From positions 1,612,001-1,676,000 of the forward strand of contig NZ_CP108414.1 in NCBI RefSeq assembly GCF_035978755.1: a stretch of DNA of 64,000 bases, read 5' to 3'. Below, piece after piece: positions 8,213 to 16,591 of this stretch. The position numbers were made by a program, and so were the translations under genes. The notes under the pieces are model-generated. The model searched no databases, was not told the DNA's origin, and worked only from the letters and a program-made list of their open reading frames with translations. This DNA is from Streptomyces sp. NBC_01298. Its GTDB lineage: Bacteria; Actinomycetota; Actinomycetes; Streptomycetales; Streptomycetaceae. The number at the start of each line of letters is the position of its first letter. Positions within the stretch are counted from its first letter, which is position 1.

Positions 8213-10705
8213 GTGAATGGGGTGGGGATGGCCGAGGACGGGGTGGGGATGAGCGGGGACGGGGTGGGGATGAGCGAGTACACGCTCGATCGACTGCTGG
8301 AGAAGCTCGATCTGGTGCAGAAGGTGCGGCTGCTGTCGGGGGCCACGACCTGGCGCACGGCCGGCGAACAGGCCGTCGGGCTGCGCGAGATGGTGACGTC
8401 CGACGGACCCGCCGGGGTGCGGGGAGAGGCCTGGGACGAGCGGCTCACCTCCGCGCTGCTGCCCTCGGCGTCCGCGATCGGCGCACTGTGGGACGAGGAC
8501 CTGGTCGAGGAGCTGGGGGGTCTGCTCGCCTCGGAGGCGATCCGCAAGGGCGTGGACGTGGTCCTGGCACCCACGCTCAACCTGCACCGCACTCCGCTGG
8601 GCGGCCGGCACTTCGAGTGCTTCTCGGAGGATCCCGTCCTGACGGGCCGTACGGGCGCGGCGCTGATCCGGGGCATCCAGGCGGCGGGGGTGGCGGCCAC
8701 TGCCAAGCACTACGTGGCCAACGACTCCGAGACCGGCCGCATGCACGTGGACGTACGGGTTTCCGAGCGGGTGCTGCGCGAGGTGTACCTGGCCCCCTTC
8801 GAGGCGGCCGTCGCGGCGGGCGTCTGGCTGGTGATGGCCGGCTACAACGGCGTGAACGGCGCGACCATGACCGCCAGTCCGCTGCTCGCGCAGCCCCTCA
8901 AGGGCGACTGGGGCTTCGACGGGGTGGTGGTCTCCGACTGGGGCGCCCTGCGCTCGACCCGGGAACCGGCCCTCGCCGCGCTCGACCTGGCGATGCCGGG
9001 ACCGCAGGGCCCGTGGGGGGCCTCCCTCGTCCGGGCCGTCCGGGACGGCCAGGTCCCCGAGGAGGCCGTGGACGAGAAGGTGCGGCGCCTGTTGCGGCTG
9101 GCCGGACGCGTGGGGGCGCTGGAGCCGGACGGGCGCCCGCGCACCGCGGCGTTCGGGCCGGATTACACGCGGACGCTGCTGCGCCACACCGCGGCCGCCG
9201 GATGCGTACTGCTGACCAACCGCGGGGTGCTCCCGCTCGACCCGGCGTCGCTGACGCGGGTCGTCGTCATCGGCGTGCACGCCGCCTCCCCGCGGGTCCA
9301 GGGCGGAGGCAGCGCGGGGGTCTTCCCCTCGCGCGTGGTCACTCCCCTCGACGGGATCCGGGCCCGGCTGGACGGCCTGGCCCAGGTCGTGCACGTACCG
9401 GGCCCGGGACTGGGCGTTCCCCCGGCGCCCTTCGGCACCGACTGGTGCGCCGACCCGAGGTCGGGAGAGCCGGGCCTGCTGCTGCGCGTCCTGGACGAGG
9501 CGGGTCGCGAACTCCACGCGGAACACCGGCTGTCCGGAACCCAGTTGGAGCCGCCGGTGGGCCCCGAGGCCCGGACCGTGGAGATCAGCGCGCTCCTGCG
9601 GCCGCCGACGACCGGCGAATGGACCTTCGGCATCGCCGGGTTCGGCCGCATGAGCCTCGTCCTCGGTGAACGGACCCTGCTGGACGGTGCGTTCCCGTGC
9701 ACCACCGACGACCCGGCCATCGTCCATGTGAACCCGCCGCTGCACACGGTGCGGGCGACCCTGGACACGACGCGGCCCGTCCTTCTGACGGCCCGGCGCG
9801 AACTGGTCCCCGGAACCGGGCGCGCCACGATCGTCGCGGCGGCGCCGCCGGAGCCCGAGGCGGCGGCCGCGCTCGCCGCGGCGGTTCGGGCGGCCCGCGA
9901 CGCGGACGCCGTCATCGTGGTCGTCGGCACCACCGAACACTCCGAGACCGAGGGCCACGACCGCGGCGACCTCTCCCTGGGCGGTCACCAGGACGCGCTG
10001 GTCCGCGCCGTGGCGGCCGTGAACCGGCGCACGATCGCCGTGGTCAACAGCGGCGGCCCGGTCGAACTGCCCTGGCGCGATGAGGTGGGCGCCGCCCTCC
10101 TCACCTGGTTCCCGGGACAGGAGGCCGGAACCGGGCTCGCCGACCTCCTCTTCGGGGACGCCGAGCCGGCCGGCCGCCTCCCCACCACCTGGGCGGCCGC
10201 CCTGACCGACGCACCCGTCACCCACGCGCGGCCGGACGAGGGCAGGCTCGCGTACGAGGAGGGCGTGCACATCGGCCACCGGGCCTGGCTGCTCGCAGGC
10301 CGGGAGCCGGCCTACTGGTTCGGCCACGGCTTGGGCTACACCACTTGGGAGTACGGGACGGTCCGGGCCCCGGCCGAGGTCGCGGAAGGGTCCCCCTTCA
10401 CGGTCCGCGTGCCGGTACGCAACACGGGCACCCGGCCCGGCCGCGAGGTCGTGCAGGTGTACCTGGCCCGCCCGGACTCCACCGTCGAGCGGCCCGTCCG
10501 CTGGTTCGCCGGCTACGCCGCGGTCCGCGCGGAACCCGGCGCGTCGGCGACCGCCGTCGTAGAACTCCCGCCGCAGGCACTGCGGCACTGGTCCCCGACC
10601 GAGGGCGCCTGGCGCACGGAACCCGGGACCTACGACATCCTGGTCGGCCGCTCGGCCGGCGACGCGGCATGGAGTGCGGCGGTGGAGATCCTGGGAGCCG
10701 GGTGA
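8213..10705 (+). CDS. GH3 beta-glucosidase with PA14 insert
   Basis: About 830 residues, without a signal peptide. The N-terminal GH3 barrel has the catalytic aspartate in VVSDWGAL (about D242) and the KHYVAND motif. The C-terminal alpha/beta domain holds a PA14 carbohydrate-binding insertion (from about residue 420, through TGEWTFGIAGFG) and ends in a fibronectin III-like domain. Enzymes of this layout remove terminal beta-linked glucose from oligosaccharides. GTG 8213 is chosen because GGAG at 8201-8204 precedes it, but three in-frame ATGs at 8228, 8249 and 8270 lie in a 21-bp tandem repeat, and the conserved protein really begins at MSEYTLDRLLEKL. The operator at 8178 implies substrate induction. 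Confidence 0.9.
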   Translation: MNGVGMAEDGVGMSGDGVGMSEYTLDRLLEKLDLVQKVRLLSGATTWRTAGEQAVGLREMVTSDGPAGVRGEAWDERLTSALLPSASAIGALWDEDLVEELGGLLASEAIRKGVDVVLAPTLNLHRTPLGGRHFECFSEDPVLTGRTGAALIRGIQAAGVAATAKHYVANDSETGRMHVDVRVSERVLREVYLAPFEAAVAAGVWLVMAGYNGVNGATMTASPLLAQPLKGDWGFDGVVVSDWGALRSTREPALAALDLAMPGPQGPWGASLVRAVRDGQVPEEAVDEKVRRLLRLAGRVGALEPDGRPRTAAFGPDYTRTLLRHTAAAGCVLLTNRGVLPLDPASLTRVVVIGVHAASPRVQGGGSAGVFPSRVVTPLDGIRARLDGLAQVVHVPGPGLGVPPAPFGTDWCADPRSGEPGLLLRVLDEAGRELHAEHRLSGTQLEPPVGPEARTVEISALLRPPTTGEWTFGIAGFGRMSLVLGERTLLDGAFPCTTDDPAIVHVNPPLHTVRATLDTTRPVLLTARRELVPGTGRATIVAAAPPEPEAAAALAAAVRAARDADAVIVVVGTTEHSETEGHDRGDLSLGGHQDALVRAVAAVNRRTIAVVNSGGPVELPWRDEVGAALLTWFPGQEAGTGLADLLFGDAEPAGRLPTTWAAALTDAPVTHARPDEGRLAYEEGVHIGHRAWLLAGREPAYWFGHGLGYTTWEYGTVRAPAEVAEGSPFTVRVPVRNTGTRPGREVVQVYLARPDSTVERPVRWFAGYAAVRAEPGASATAVVELPPQALRHWSPTEGAWRTEPGTYDILVGRSAGDAAWSAAVEILGAG
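8219..8272 (+). repeat. 21-bp tandem repeat triplicating the start region of the GH3 gene
   Basis: Three copies of GGGGTGGGGATG separated by 9 bases each carry an in-frame ATG preceded by a purine-rich GGGG block. They encode GVGMAED, GVGMSGD and GVGMSEY. The repeat length is a multiple of three, so the frame is kept whichever ATG is used. Confidence 0.85.
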
Positions 10706-10870
10706 CCTCTGGCGCTGTCGGTGGCGGCGCCGGTACCAGGACGAGGGGCTGGAGGGCTTGCGGGATCGCTCCAGCAAGCCCCGCCACTGCCCTCCACGCC
10801 ACCGAGGCCGACGTCGCCAACAAGATCGTCTACCTGCGGAAGCACTACCACTTCGGTCCGATAAGGACCC
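10706..10870 (+). pseudogene. IS481-family transposase remnant
   Basis: Immediately after the GH3 stop, one frame reads RRRYQDEGLEGLRDRSSKP and, after a frameshift, another reads ATEADVANKIVYLRKHYHFG. Together these match the N-terminal helix-turn-helix part of IS481-type transposases, where a WxxRY..EGL..L.DRSS motif is followed by an I..LR....GP.RI segment. No DDE core, inverted repeats or stop-free frame remain. This is a decayed fragment, probably inactive. Confidence 0.7.
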
Positions 10871-10983
10871 GCTCGCCGGCACGACCTCGTCCGCCGCCGC
10901 CGACAGTTCCTGCGCCTGGCCCCACGTCCGGTCGAAGAGGGACACCAGGGTGGTCACCAGACCCGGTTCACGGGTCAGCAGCG
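10868..10983 (-). pseudogene. Possible C-terminal scrap of a LuxR/TrmB-type regulator
   Basis: The minus strand reads QVALLTREPGLVTTLVSLF followed by DRTWGQAQEL, similar to the stretch before the helix-turn-helix of large streptomycete LuxR-type regulators. A stop lies just upstream in frame and no HTH follows. It abuts the transposase remnant, so the region looks like an insertion/deletion scar. The assignment is tentative. Confidence 0.35.
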
Positions 10984-11064
10984 CTACCTGTTACCCGGAG
11001 TCGAGGCTGCGGCAATGATCCATTCCGCTTACGGGTCCCCGGTGGCAAGCCGCGCCTGACAGGC

Positions 11065-12861
11065 CTACGGAACCTTCGGCGCGACGAGCGTGCGCTCGGT
11101 GCCGAGACCGTTCGTACGGGTGTCCTCGTACAGGCTGGTCTCGCCGTCGCTCCAGCGGACGACGAGGTCGTCGGTGAGACCGTCACCGGTGTACCGGCCG
11201 GCGGTCATGAGGGCGCTGTGGGGCCAGGTGCGGTTCGGGCCGTGGACGGGCCTCGCGCGGCCGAGGCCGCGGGTGGTGACGCCTGTGTGGCTGCCGAGCG
11301 CGCCGTTGGACCAGCGGACCATGAGGTCCCACTTCCGGTTGCCGGAGAACTGCCCGGCGGCGAGCAGGGCGGCACCCTTCCAGGCGGGGCCGGGGCCCTT
11401 GAGCCGGTGCTCCCGGCCGAAGGTGCCCGCGCCCACGGCGGTGTGGAGGGTGAGTTCTCCGTCGGACCAGCGGACCACGAGGTCGGTGACGTAGGTGGAG
11501 GCGTTGAAGCGTCCGGCGGCGATCTGGGTTGCGTGTCTCCAGACGGAGCCGGAGGGGGCCATCTCGGTGACGCGGCCCAGGCCGTGGGAGCCGACGTCGG
11601 CGTGCAGGGTCATCCGGCCGTCCTGCCGGCGGACCATGAGGTCGAACTGGTCCGAGCCGGTGAAGTCGCCCGCGGTGACGGTGGCGACCGCCTTCCAGGC
11701 CGCGTTCGGTGCCATGAGGCGGCGCTCCGGCAGGAAGCCGCCCCGGCCGTCACCCGGGAAGAGGGTCACCTCGCCGTCCGTCCACACCACGAGCAGGCTG
11801 CTGCGGCCGCTGCCGGTGAAATCGCCGGAGGCCATCGCCTTGGCATGGGTCCACAGCTCCCCGGAGCCGGGCAGCGGGAGGTTGTGCCCGGAACCCCGGT
11901 AGGGCGGCCGGGAGATGGCGGCGGGGTCGCGGCCGGAGTCGGCGTCCTCGTACAGGTCCCGGGCGTCCTTGCCATACAAGGGGGCGTACGTCACCCAGGA
12001 GTCGTTGCCGCCGCCGTGGTAGCCGCCGGTGTTGCCGATGACCTTGCCGGTGTGGTGCGCGGGGTCGTAGTCCTTGATCCAGGGGCCGCCGGACACACCG
12101 CCGTAGAACCCCTTGCACACCATCCGCAGCTGCCGGAAGCCGCTCAGCCGGGTGGTGGGCACATCGCACCGGACGGGCTTGTGGTCCTTGTTCACGCGCG
12201 AGGCGGACGGGTAGCCGACCACGGTGACCTCGTGCTCGTACGTGTTCACCGGCGTGAAGGTCAGCGCCCCGGTGACGTTCTCGATCCGACCCCTGCCGTT
12301 CGGCTCGACGAGGACGAAGGCGAGGTCCAGGTCGGACACGGCGGCCCTGCTGTGCGACCGGTAGCGGGGGTCCGTATAGACGCCGCCCTTGGCCTTGACC
12401 GGGAAGATGCCGAACGGCTGGGCGGCGGCGGTCTTGCCGTGGCGGTAGCGCGGTACGAAGACGGCGTGGCTCTCCGGGTGCCCCATGCCGGCCGCGCAGT
12501 GCCCCGCCGTGAGCACCATGCTCTTGCCCGTGCTGCGCACGACGCTGCCGGTGCAGGAGGTGTCCGCCGTGCCGATCCCGGTCTGCCGGTAGAAGAAGGT
12601 GCCCACCATCGGCATGCCGTCGAAGTGGATGCCCGTCGGAGTACCCGAGGGCGCGTGCGCGGTGGCCGCGGCCCGGCTCCGGGCGGCGTCGACGGGCACG
12701 GCCGAGGCCATGCGGTCGGCCGTCCAGTACGCCTGCGCGGAGCGGAGCCCGTCGGAGGGCGCCGGCGGGGCGGTCGCGGCAGGCGCGGGCGCGGCGCCCG
12801 GCACGGCCGCCCACACGCAGGCGGCGGAGAGGGCGCGGACCGTGAACCATCCGGATCTCAA
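11065..12861 (-). CDS. Secreted trypsin-like serine protease with FG-GAP-like repeats
   Basis: About 598 residues with an N-terminal hydrophobic, alanine-rich signal region. A chymotrypsin-fold protease domain (about 90-320) shows the triad: His in LTAGHCAAG, Asp in DLDLAFVLVE and Ser in GVSGGPW. The C-terminal 270 residues hold about five repeats of about 50 residues centred on DLVVRWSDGELTLH-like motifs with ...AGRFTG lead-ins, which resemble VCBS/FG-GAP beta-propeller blades and may bind substrate or surface. The start is uncertain: TTG 12861 gives a sensible signal peptide, while the open frame continues upstream without a good ribosome site. Both flanks are gene debris. Confidence 0.82.
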   Translation of the reverse strand: MRSGWFTVRALSAACVWAAVPGAAPAPAATAPPAPSDGLRSAQAYWTADRMASAVPVDAARSRAAATAHAPSGTPTGIHFDGMPMVGTFFYRQTGIGTADTSCTGSVVRSTGKSMVLTAGHCAAGMGHPESHAVFVPRYRHGKTAAAQPFGIFPVKAKGGVYTDPRYRSHSRAAVSDLDLAFVLVEPNGRGRIENVTGALTFTPVNTYEHEVTVVGYPSASRVNKDHKPVRCDVPTTRLSGFRQLRMVCKGFYGGVSGGPWIKDYDPAHHTGKVIGNTGGYHGGGNDSWVTYAPLYGKDARDLYEDADSGRDPAAISRPPYRGSGHNLPLPGSGELWTHAKAMASGDFTGSGRSSLLVVWTDGEVTLFPGDGRGGFLPERRLMAPNAAWKAVATVTAGDFTGSDQFDLMVRRQDGRMTLHADVGSHGLGRVTEMAPSGSVWRHATQIAAGRFNASTYVTDLVVRWSDGELTLHTAVGAGTFGREHRLKGPGPAWKGAALLAAGQFSGNRKWDLMVRWSNGALGSHTGVTTRGLGRARPVHGPNRTWPHSALMTAGRYTGDGLTDDLVVRWSDGETSLYEDTRTNGLGTERTLVAPKVP

Positions 12862-13040
12862 AGGACCTGCCCGCCTTCCGCGTGAGGTGCCCCCATCCGG
12901 GCACCGGGCGCCGAGCCGGCCAGCAAGACCGTCGACGGACCAGAACGAGATCACACGAGCACGCCGAGGACGCGGACCGGCGCGTTCGCCGCGCTGGAGC
13001 CGCTCCTGATTCCCCCGATGGGAAGCGCCCACGACGACCC

Positions 13041-13250
13041 GCCTCGTGCACTTCCTCCCTCAGCTCGCTCGGCTGGGTCTGCGGCGGCGCCGCCACGGTG
13101 GTCAGGGCGCTGCTCGATGCCCTCGGGGACGCGGGGACCCCCGCAGGGCCCCCGCTGGACGACGGTGCGCGACACACAGGTCTCCCGGACGACTTCGACG
13201 CCCTGGGCGCCGACTTCGAGGAGGACCGTCCGGTGGTACGCGGCACGATG
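13041..13250 (+). pseudogene. AAC(3)-type aminoglycoside acetyltransferase remnant
   Basis: One plus-strand frame reads SSLSSLGWVCGGAATVVRAL, the hallmark N-terminal segment of AAC(3) N-acetyltransferases. It then jumps straight to DDFDALGADFEEDRPVVRG, which matches their C-terminal end. The catalytic middle (roughly 150-200 residues in intact members) is missing. An internal deletion therefore removed the active site. The piece runs directly into the beta-lactamase remnant on the opposite strand. Confidence 0.65.
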
Positions 13251-13383
13251 TCGTCCAGCGGTCCGTCGGGCCGCTTCAGCACCTGCCGGTCGGCGAGTTC
13301 GGGCAGCCACTGGTCCACCGGGTCGTCCAGCCGCAGCCGGCACTCGTCGAGCAGGACCATCGCGGCCGCCGTCGTGACGCGTC
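13244..13383 (-). pseudogene. Serine beta-lactamase family (class C-like) remnant
   Basis: The minus strand reads VTTAAAMVLLDECRLRLDDP followed by VDQWLPELADRQVL and then DGPLDD. This matches the segment after the SxxK motif in beta-lactamase-related esterases and DD-peptidases. Nothing matching the SxxK motif, YxN or the C-terminal half is present on either side. The fragment is about 45 codons long and truncated at both ends. Confidence 0.65.
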
Positions 13384-13875
13384 GTCTACCGCCGTTACCG
13401 GTCGGACGAGCTGTTCCGGCTCGCCCACGGCGACCGGGCCCTGCTGCCCGACCGGGCCCGCGCGGTCCTGGAACGACTCGGTGAACTCGGCTTCGACCCC
13501 GACTACGTGGCCGGTGAACGCGAGGCCCTGATGCTGGCCGGGGCGCTGGTCCCGGAGATCTTCGACAGCTCCCCGACCCTGTTCGAGCATTCGCTCGGCG
13601 ACCCCGAGTCCGTCGAGCTGGCCAAGCGCGGCCGGGATGCGAGGTCCTGGGATCCCGGCGACCCGCGGATCGAGGAGCTGGCGTCCGCGCCGGCCGCCAC
13701 GCTGCCGGCCGACCGCGCGCTGCCGGCCGTGCCGACCGGGTTCTGGAACCGGTCCGACGCCGCCTCCCGGTACGCGATGGTCAACCACCACCGGGAGGCC
13801 TCGTCCATCGCCCGGTTGAACTCACTGGTCGAGGCGAAGCTCCGCGCGGCGGGCATCGACGTCCCGCGTCAGTGA
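13378..13875 (+). pseudogene. 5'-truncated gene of unknown function
   Basis: The frame opens right after a TGA at 13375-13377, at the point where the beta-lactamase fragment ends. It reads about 165 residues with good Streptomyces codon bias (VVYRRYRSDELFRLAHGDR at the start, [11 protein letters not shown] at the end). There is no initiation codon with a ribosome site near the beginning; the first plausible one is GTG 13507. I read it as a gene that lost its 5' end at the rearrangement junction. No domain is recognised. Its 3' end overlaps the converging GNAT gene by 54 bp. Confidence 0.5.
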
Positions 13876-14517
13876 CGGCGACGGCGACGGCCGCCGCAGC
13901 GACCCGGCGATCCGCGCCTCCAGTCCCGACCGGCAGGCGGGCCATTCCGCCGCGGTGACCGAATACATCGCGGAGTCGCGGAGCAGGCCGTCCTCGCCGG
14001 GGGCCCACGAGCGGGACCAGTTGCGGAGCACGCCCTCGAAGCGGGCGCCGACGCCCTCGATCGCGGCGCGGGAACGGCCGTTGCGGGCGTCCGTCTTCAG
14101 GTCGAGCCGGGCCACGCCCCAGGTCTCGAACGCGTGCCGGAACAGCAGGTACTTGGCCTCGGTGTTGATCCCCGAGCCCTGGGCCGAAGCAGCGAGCCAG
14201 GTGTAACCGACCTCGATCGCGCACAGGCCCTCCCCGGTCGTCGGCCACGGCCGGGGGTCCCAGTAGGCGGTGGCCCCGACCGCCCGCCCCGACGCCCGGT
14301 CCACCTGCGCGTACGGGGCGAGTTTCCCCGCGTCGCGACGGGCGAGCTGGGCGTCGATGTACCCCCCGACCTGATCCGCGGTGGGCACCCACGTGAACCC
14401 GTAGGGGCTGCGGTCCTCTTCTGCCGCCACGGCCAGATCCGCCGCGTGGCGGTGCTCCAGCGGCTCCAGCCGTACGAGCGTGCCGCCCAGGACCGGTCCA
14501 TCGAGTACGAAGGTCAT
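13822..14517 (-). CDS. GNAT-family N-acetyltransferase (RimJ/RimL type)
   Basis: A 231-residue protein of the GNAT superfamily, which moves an acetyl group from acetyl-CoA to an amine. It has the RimJ/RimL layout: [16 protein letters not shown] at the N terminus, [18 protein letters not shown] around the acetyl-CoA pyrophosphate loop, and [20 protein letters not shown] toward the end, typical of enzymes acting on protein N termini or small molecules. ATG 14517 fits family starts, although the ribosome site is weak. It ends inside the truncated gene at 13378-13875 and is divergent from the alpha/beta hydrolase gene. The substrate is unknown. Confidence 0.85.
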   Translation of the reverse strand: MTFVLDGPVLGGTLVRLEPLEHRHAADLAVAAEEDRSPYGFTWVPTADQVGGYIDAQLARRDAGKLAPYAQVDRASGRAVGATAYWDPRPWPTTGEGLCAIEVGYTWLAASAQGSGINTEAKYLLFRHAFETWGVARLDLKTDARNGRSRAAIEGVGARFEGVLRNWSRSWAPGEDGLLRDSAMYSVTAAEWPACRSGLEARIAGSLRRPSPSPSLTRDVDARRAELRLDQ

Positions 14518-14583
14518 GATCGCAGCGTTCCAGAGCCGCCCCGCCGTGTCGCGCGAATTCCGGGGCACCGGAGCAGAGATCTA

Positions 14584-14623
14584 TACAAACGTCTTGAACA
14601 TTCGTCTTAGACGGTTGTATATT
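14584..14623 (+). promoter_or_regulatory. Promoter overlapped by an 11-bp inverted repeat
   Basis: TACAAACGTCT (14584-14594) and AGACGGTTGTA (14609-14619) form an inverted repeat with one mismatch. Between and over the arms lie TTGAAC (14594-14599) and TATATT (14618-14623), spaced 18 bp, a reasonable -35/-10 pair for the hydrolase gene at 14680. The stretch is strikingly A+T-rich for this genome. It probably binds a TetR/MarR-like repressor; none is encoded next door. Confidence 0.6.
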
Positions 14624-14679
14624 CCTGGCACGGGGTCACACCGGCACCCGCATCCGCACCGGAACCAGGGGGAACCACC

Positions 14680-15480
14680 ATGTCGAACGCCGCCGCCCAG
14701 CCCACCCGCTCCACCCTGACCATCGACGGCCGCGCCCTGTCCTACCTGGACTTCGGCGGCGCCGGCCGTCCCCTCCTCGCCCTGCACGGCCACCTCTCCG
14801 AGGGCGCCTCCTTCGCGGCCCTGGCCGCCGCCCTCGGACCCGAGTGGCGGGTGATCGCGCCCGACCAGCGCGGCCACGGGGACTCCGACCGCGCCGCGCA
14901 GTACACCCGCGCCGGCTACCTCGCCGACCTGGTCGCCCTCCTCGCCCACCTCGGGATCGACCGCACCGTCGTCCTCGGCCACTCCCTCGGCGGGATCAAC
15001 GGCTACCACCTGGCCGCCGAACACCCGGAGCTGGTCGCGGCCCTCATCGACGTCGACGCCCCCGCCGAACTCCCCGACCACGGCACCAGCCCCCTGGGCT
15101 TCGTACGGAACTTCCCCTACACCGCCGCCACCCGCGAGGAGCTCCTCGCGGGCTGCGGCCCCCTCGCCCCCGCCCTCGCCCCGGCCCTGCGCCCGCTGCC
15201 CGGCGGAGCCGGCTGGCGGCTGCCGTTCCACCCCCAGGACACCATCGACTCCGAGAACCTCGTCCACGGGGACCACTGGAAGCAGTGGCTCGCGACCGAC
15301 TGCCCCGCGCTGCTGGTACACGGCCTGCGCAGCCAGGTCGTGTCCGCCGAACTGGCCCGGGACATGACCACCAGGCGCCCCGGCACGGTGTCCCGGGCCC
15401 TGGACACCGACCACTTCGTGCAGCTGGGCGACCCGGAGGGCTTCGCCGCCGCCGTACGGGAGTTCCTCGCCGGGATCTGA
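14680..15480 (+). CDS. Alpha/beta-fold hydrolase
   Basis: A 266-residue cytoplasmic alpha/beta hydrolase. The oxyanion HG motif (LLALHGHLSEG), the nucleophile elbow GHSLGG (Ser about 107), a DVDAPAE acid region and a C-terminal DTDHF histidine are all visible. The length is standard for this superfamily, which includes esterases, haloperoxidase-like and epoxide hydrolases. The substrate cannot be deduced. AGGGGGAACCACC precedes ATG 14680. Its A+T-rich promoter with an embedded inverted repeat suggests ligand-controlled expression. Confidence 0.9.
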   Translation: MSNAAAQPTRSTLTIDGRALSYLDFGGAGRPLLALHGHLSEGASFAALAAALGPEWRVIAPDQRGHGDSDRAAQYTRAGYLADLVALLAHLGIDRTVVLGHSLGGINGYHLAAEHPELVAALIDVDAPAELPDHGTSPLGFVRNFPYTAATREELLAGCGPLAPALAPALRPLPGGAGWRLPFHPQDTIDSENLVHGDHWKQWLATDCPALLVHGLRSQVVSAELARDMTTRRPGTVSRALDTDHFVQLGDPEGFAAAVREFLAGI

Positions 15481-15680
15481 CGAACCGGGCCGTCTCTTGC
15501 GGATCTTGCAGGTCAGGCATGATCAAAGGAGACCGCCCAGGCTGGATGCTGTCGGTGGGGTGCCGTAGCGTCGGAGGCATGACCTCCGAGCCGACAGGCC
15601 AGGCCGCGGGCCCCTACGACGCAGCCTTCTTGCCGAGGCTGCGGATGTCCTTCCGGGCTGCGCGCGAGCCGGTCATTGAA

Positions 15681-15794
15681 CCGGTGTCGAAGTTCGGCGG
15701 GCAGCGCGGCTTGGCCACCCGCTACGACAAGACCGCGGCCATCCACCTTGCCGGCCTCCGCCTCGCCGCCATCTTCATCTGGTCAGCGAAGTGA
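15681..15794 (+). pseudogene. IS5-family transposase C-terminal remnant
   Basis: The frame reads KFGGQRGLATRYDKTAAIHL followed by AGLRLAAIFIWSAK and a stop. This is the highly characteristic C-terminus of IS5-type transposases (LATRYDKTA...YLAG...AAIFIWSA). The rest of the transposase is absent; about 200 bp upstream to 15481 carry no recognisable gene. The end overlaps the stop of the minus-strand gene at 15783, so insertion or decay shaped that gene's end. Confidence 0.8.
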
Positions 15795-16130
15795 TCCGGA
15801 AGAGAGAGCCCAGTCCTGCTCGGAGTCGGCGTGGGCCTCGCGGGCTGCCAGCTGGCCCTGGAAGAACGCGTCCGTATCGGGCGAGTACGGGCCGCCGTGG
15901 TCGAAGAGCAGCTCCGTGATGCGCCGCCATTCCGCGACGGTGGCGCGGGTGGCCCCGTCGGCATGCTCCAGATCGCCCCCGGCCGCCTCGGTGGCGGCCG
16001 CCTCCGCGGCTTCGAGCGCCAGCTCGGCGTCGTGGTGGATCAGGCCGGTGGCCCGCTCCCGTACCTCGGCGCGAGCCGCACGCTCCGCGTCGGAGGGGGT
16101 GTGCGGCTCGTTCGCGGCGTCCTCGGTCAT
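15783..16130 (-). CDS. Small acidic alpha-helical protein, function unknown
   Basis: A 115-residue, strongly acidic and alanine/glutamate-rich protein (MTEDAANEPHTPSDAERAAR at the start), probably all alpha-helical and possibly coiled-coil between about residues 15 and 60. No signal peptide, membrane span or known motif is seen. The start is ATG 16130 with a GAGAGG-containing leader. The last codons lie in the IS5 remnant, so the native C-terminus may have been replaced. Confidence 0.6.
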   Translation of the reverse strand: MTEDAANEPHTPSDAERAARAEVRERATGLIHHDAELALEAAEAAATEAAGGDLEHADGATRATVAEWRRITELLFDHGGPYSPDTDAFFQGQLAAREAHADSEQDWALSSGSLR

Positions 16131-16384
16131 CCTGGTTCTGCCTCTCTTCCTGCTTCGCGGGCGGGGCTCGCCCGCAGGCGCGTGCTCACAGTCCGCGACG
16201 GCGGCCCGTGGACCCTGACGATGCGCCCATGCTCTCCGGCTACCCCCGGACCCGGCACACATCCGCCGGCCAAGATCCCGTTTCCCCCACCAGGCCCTCC
16301 CCCCTGCCGCCGTCAGGCTCAGCCTGTCCGCCGTGTGTGCGTCGCGCCGATGTGGGCCGGCCCCTGACGAGCCGAGGAGCGGGC

Positions 16385-16526
16385 ATGCCTCGTGGTTCGA
16401 GCCCCCAGCGGGAACGACAGTACGAGCACATCGAGGAGAGCGCCGAACAACGAGGCGAAGCAGCGCAACCTCGAGGGCCGACCCATGAGGGACAAGGCCC
16501 AGCTCAAGCGCGCCCTCGGCCACTGA
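16385..16526 (+). pseudogene. Decayed 'plasmid stabilisation' protein gene
   Basis: The first 25 codons read MPRGSSPQRERQYEHIEESA, the conserved start of a small basic streptomycete family annotated as plasmid stabilisation protein. After an internal deletion and frameshift, another frame gives RNLEGRPMRDKAQLKRALGH and a stop, which is the conserved C-terminus with a Rho-N-like helix. Intact members are roughly 100 residues, so about half is missing. GAGGAGCGGGC precedes the ATG. Confidence 0.75.
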
Positions 16527-16591
16527 ACAGCAGCACCCACCGCGACCGCCGTCGACTATCGTCGCCCGCACGACGTACCGGAGGGGATCTA

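Noticed and set aside
10674..11018. Intact 114-residue gene after GH3
   Set aside because: It overlaps the GH3 3' end and only 30-40 codons resemble a transposase before the match moves to another frame.
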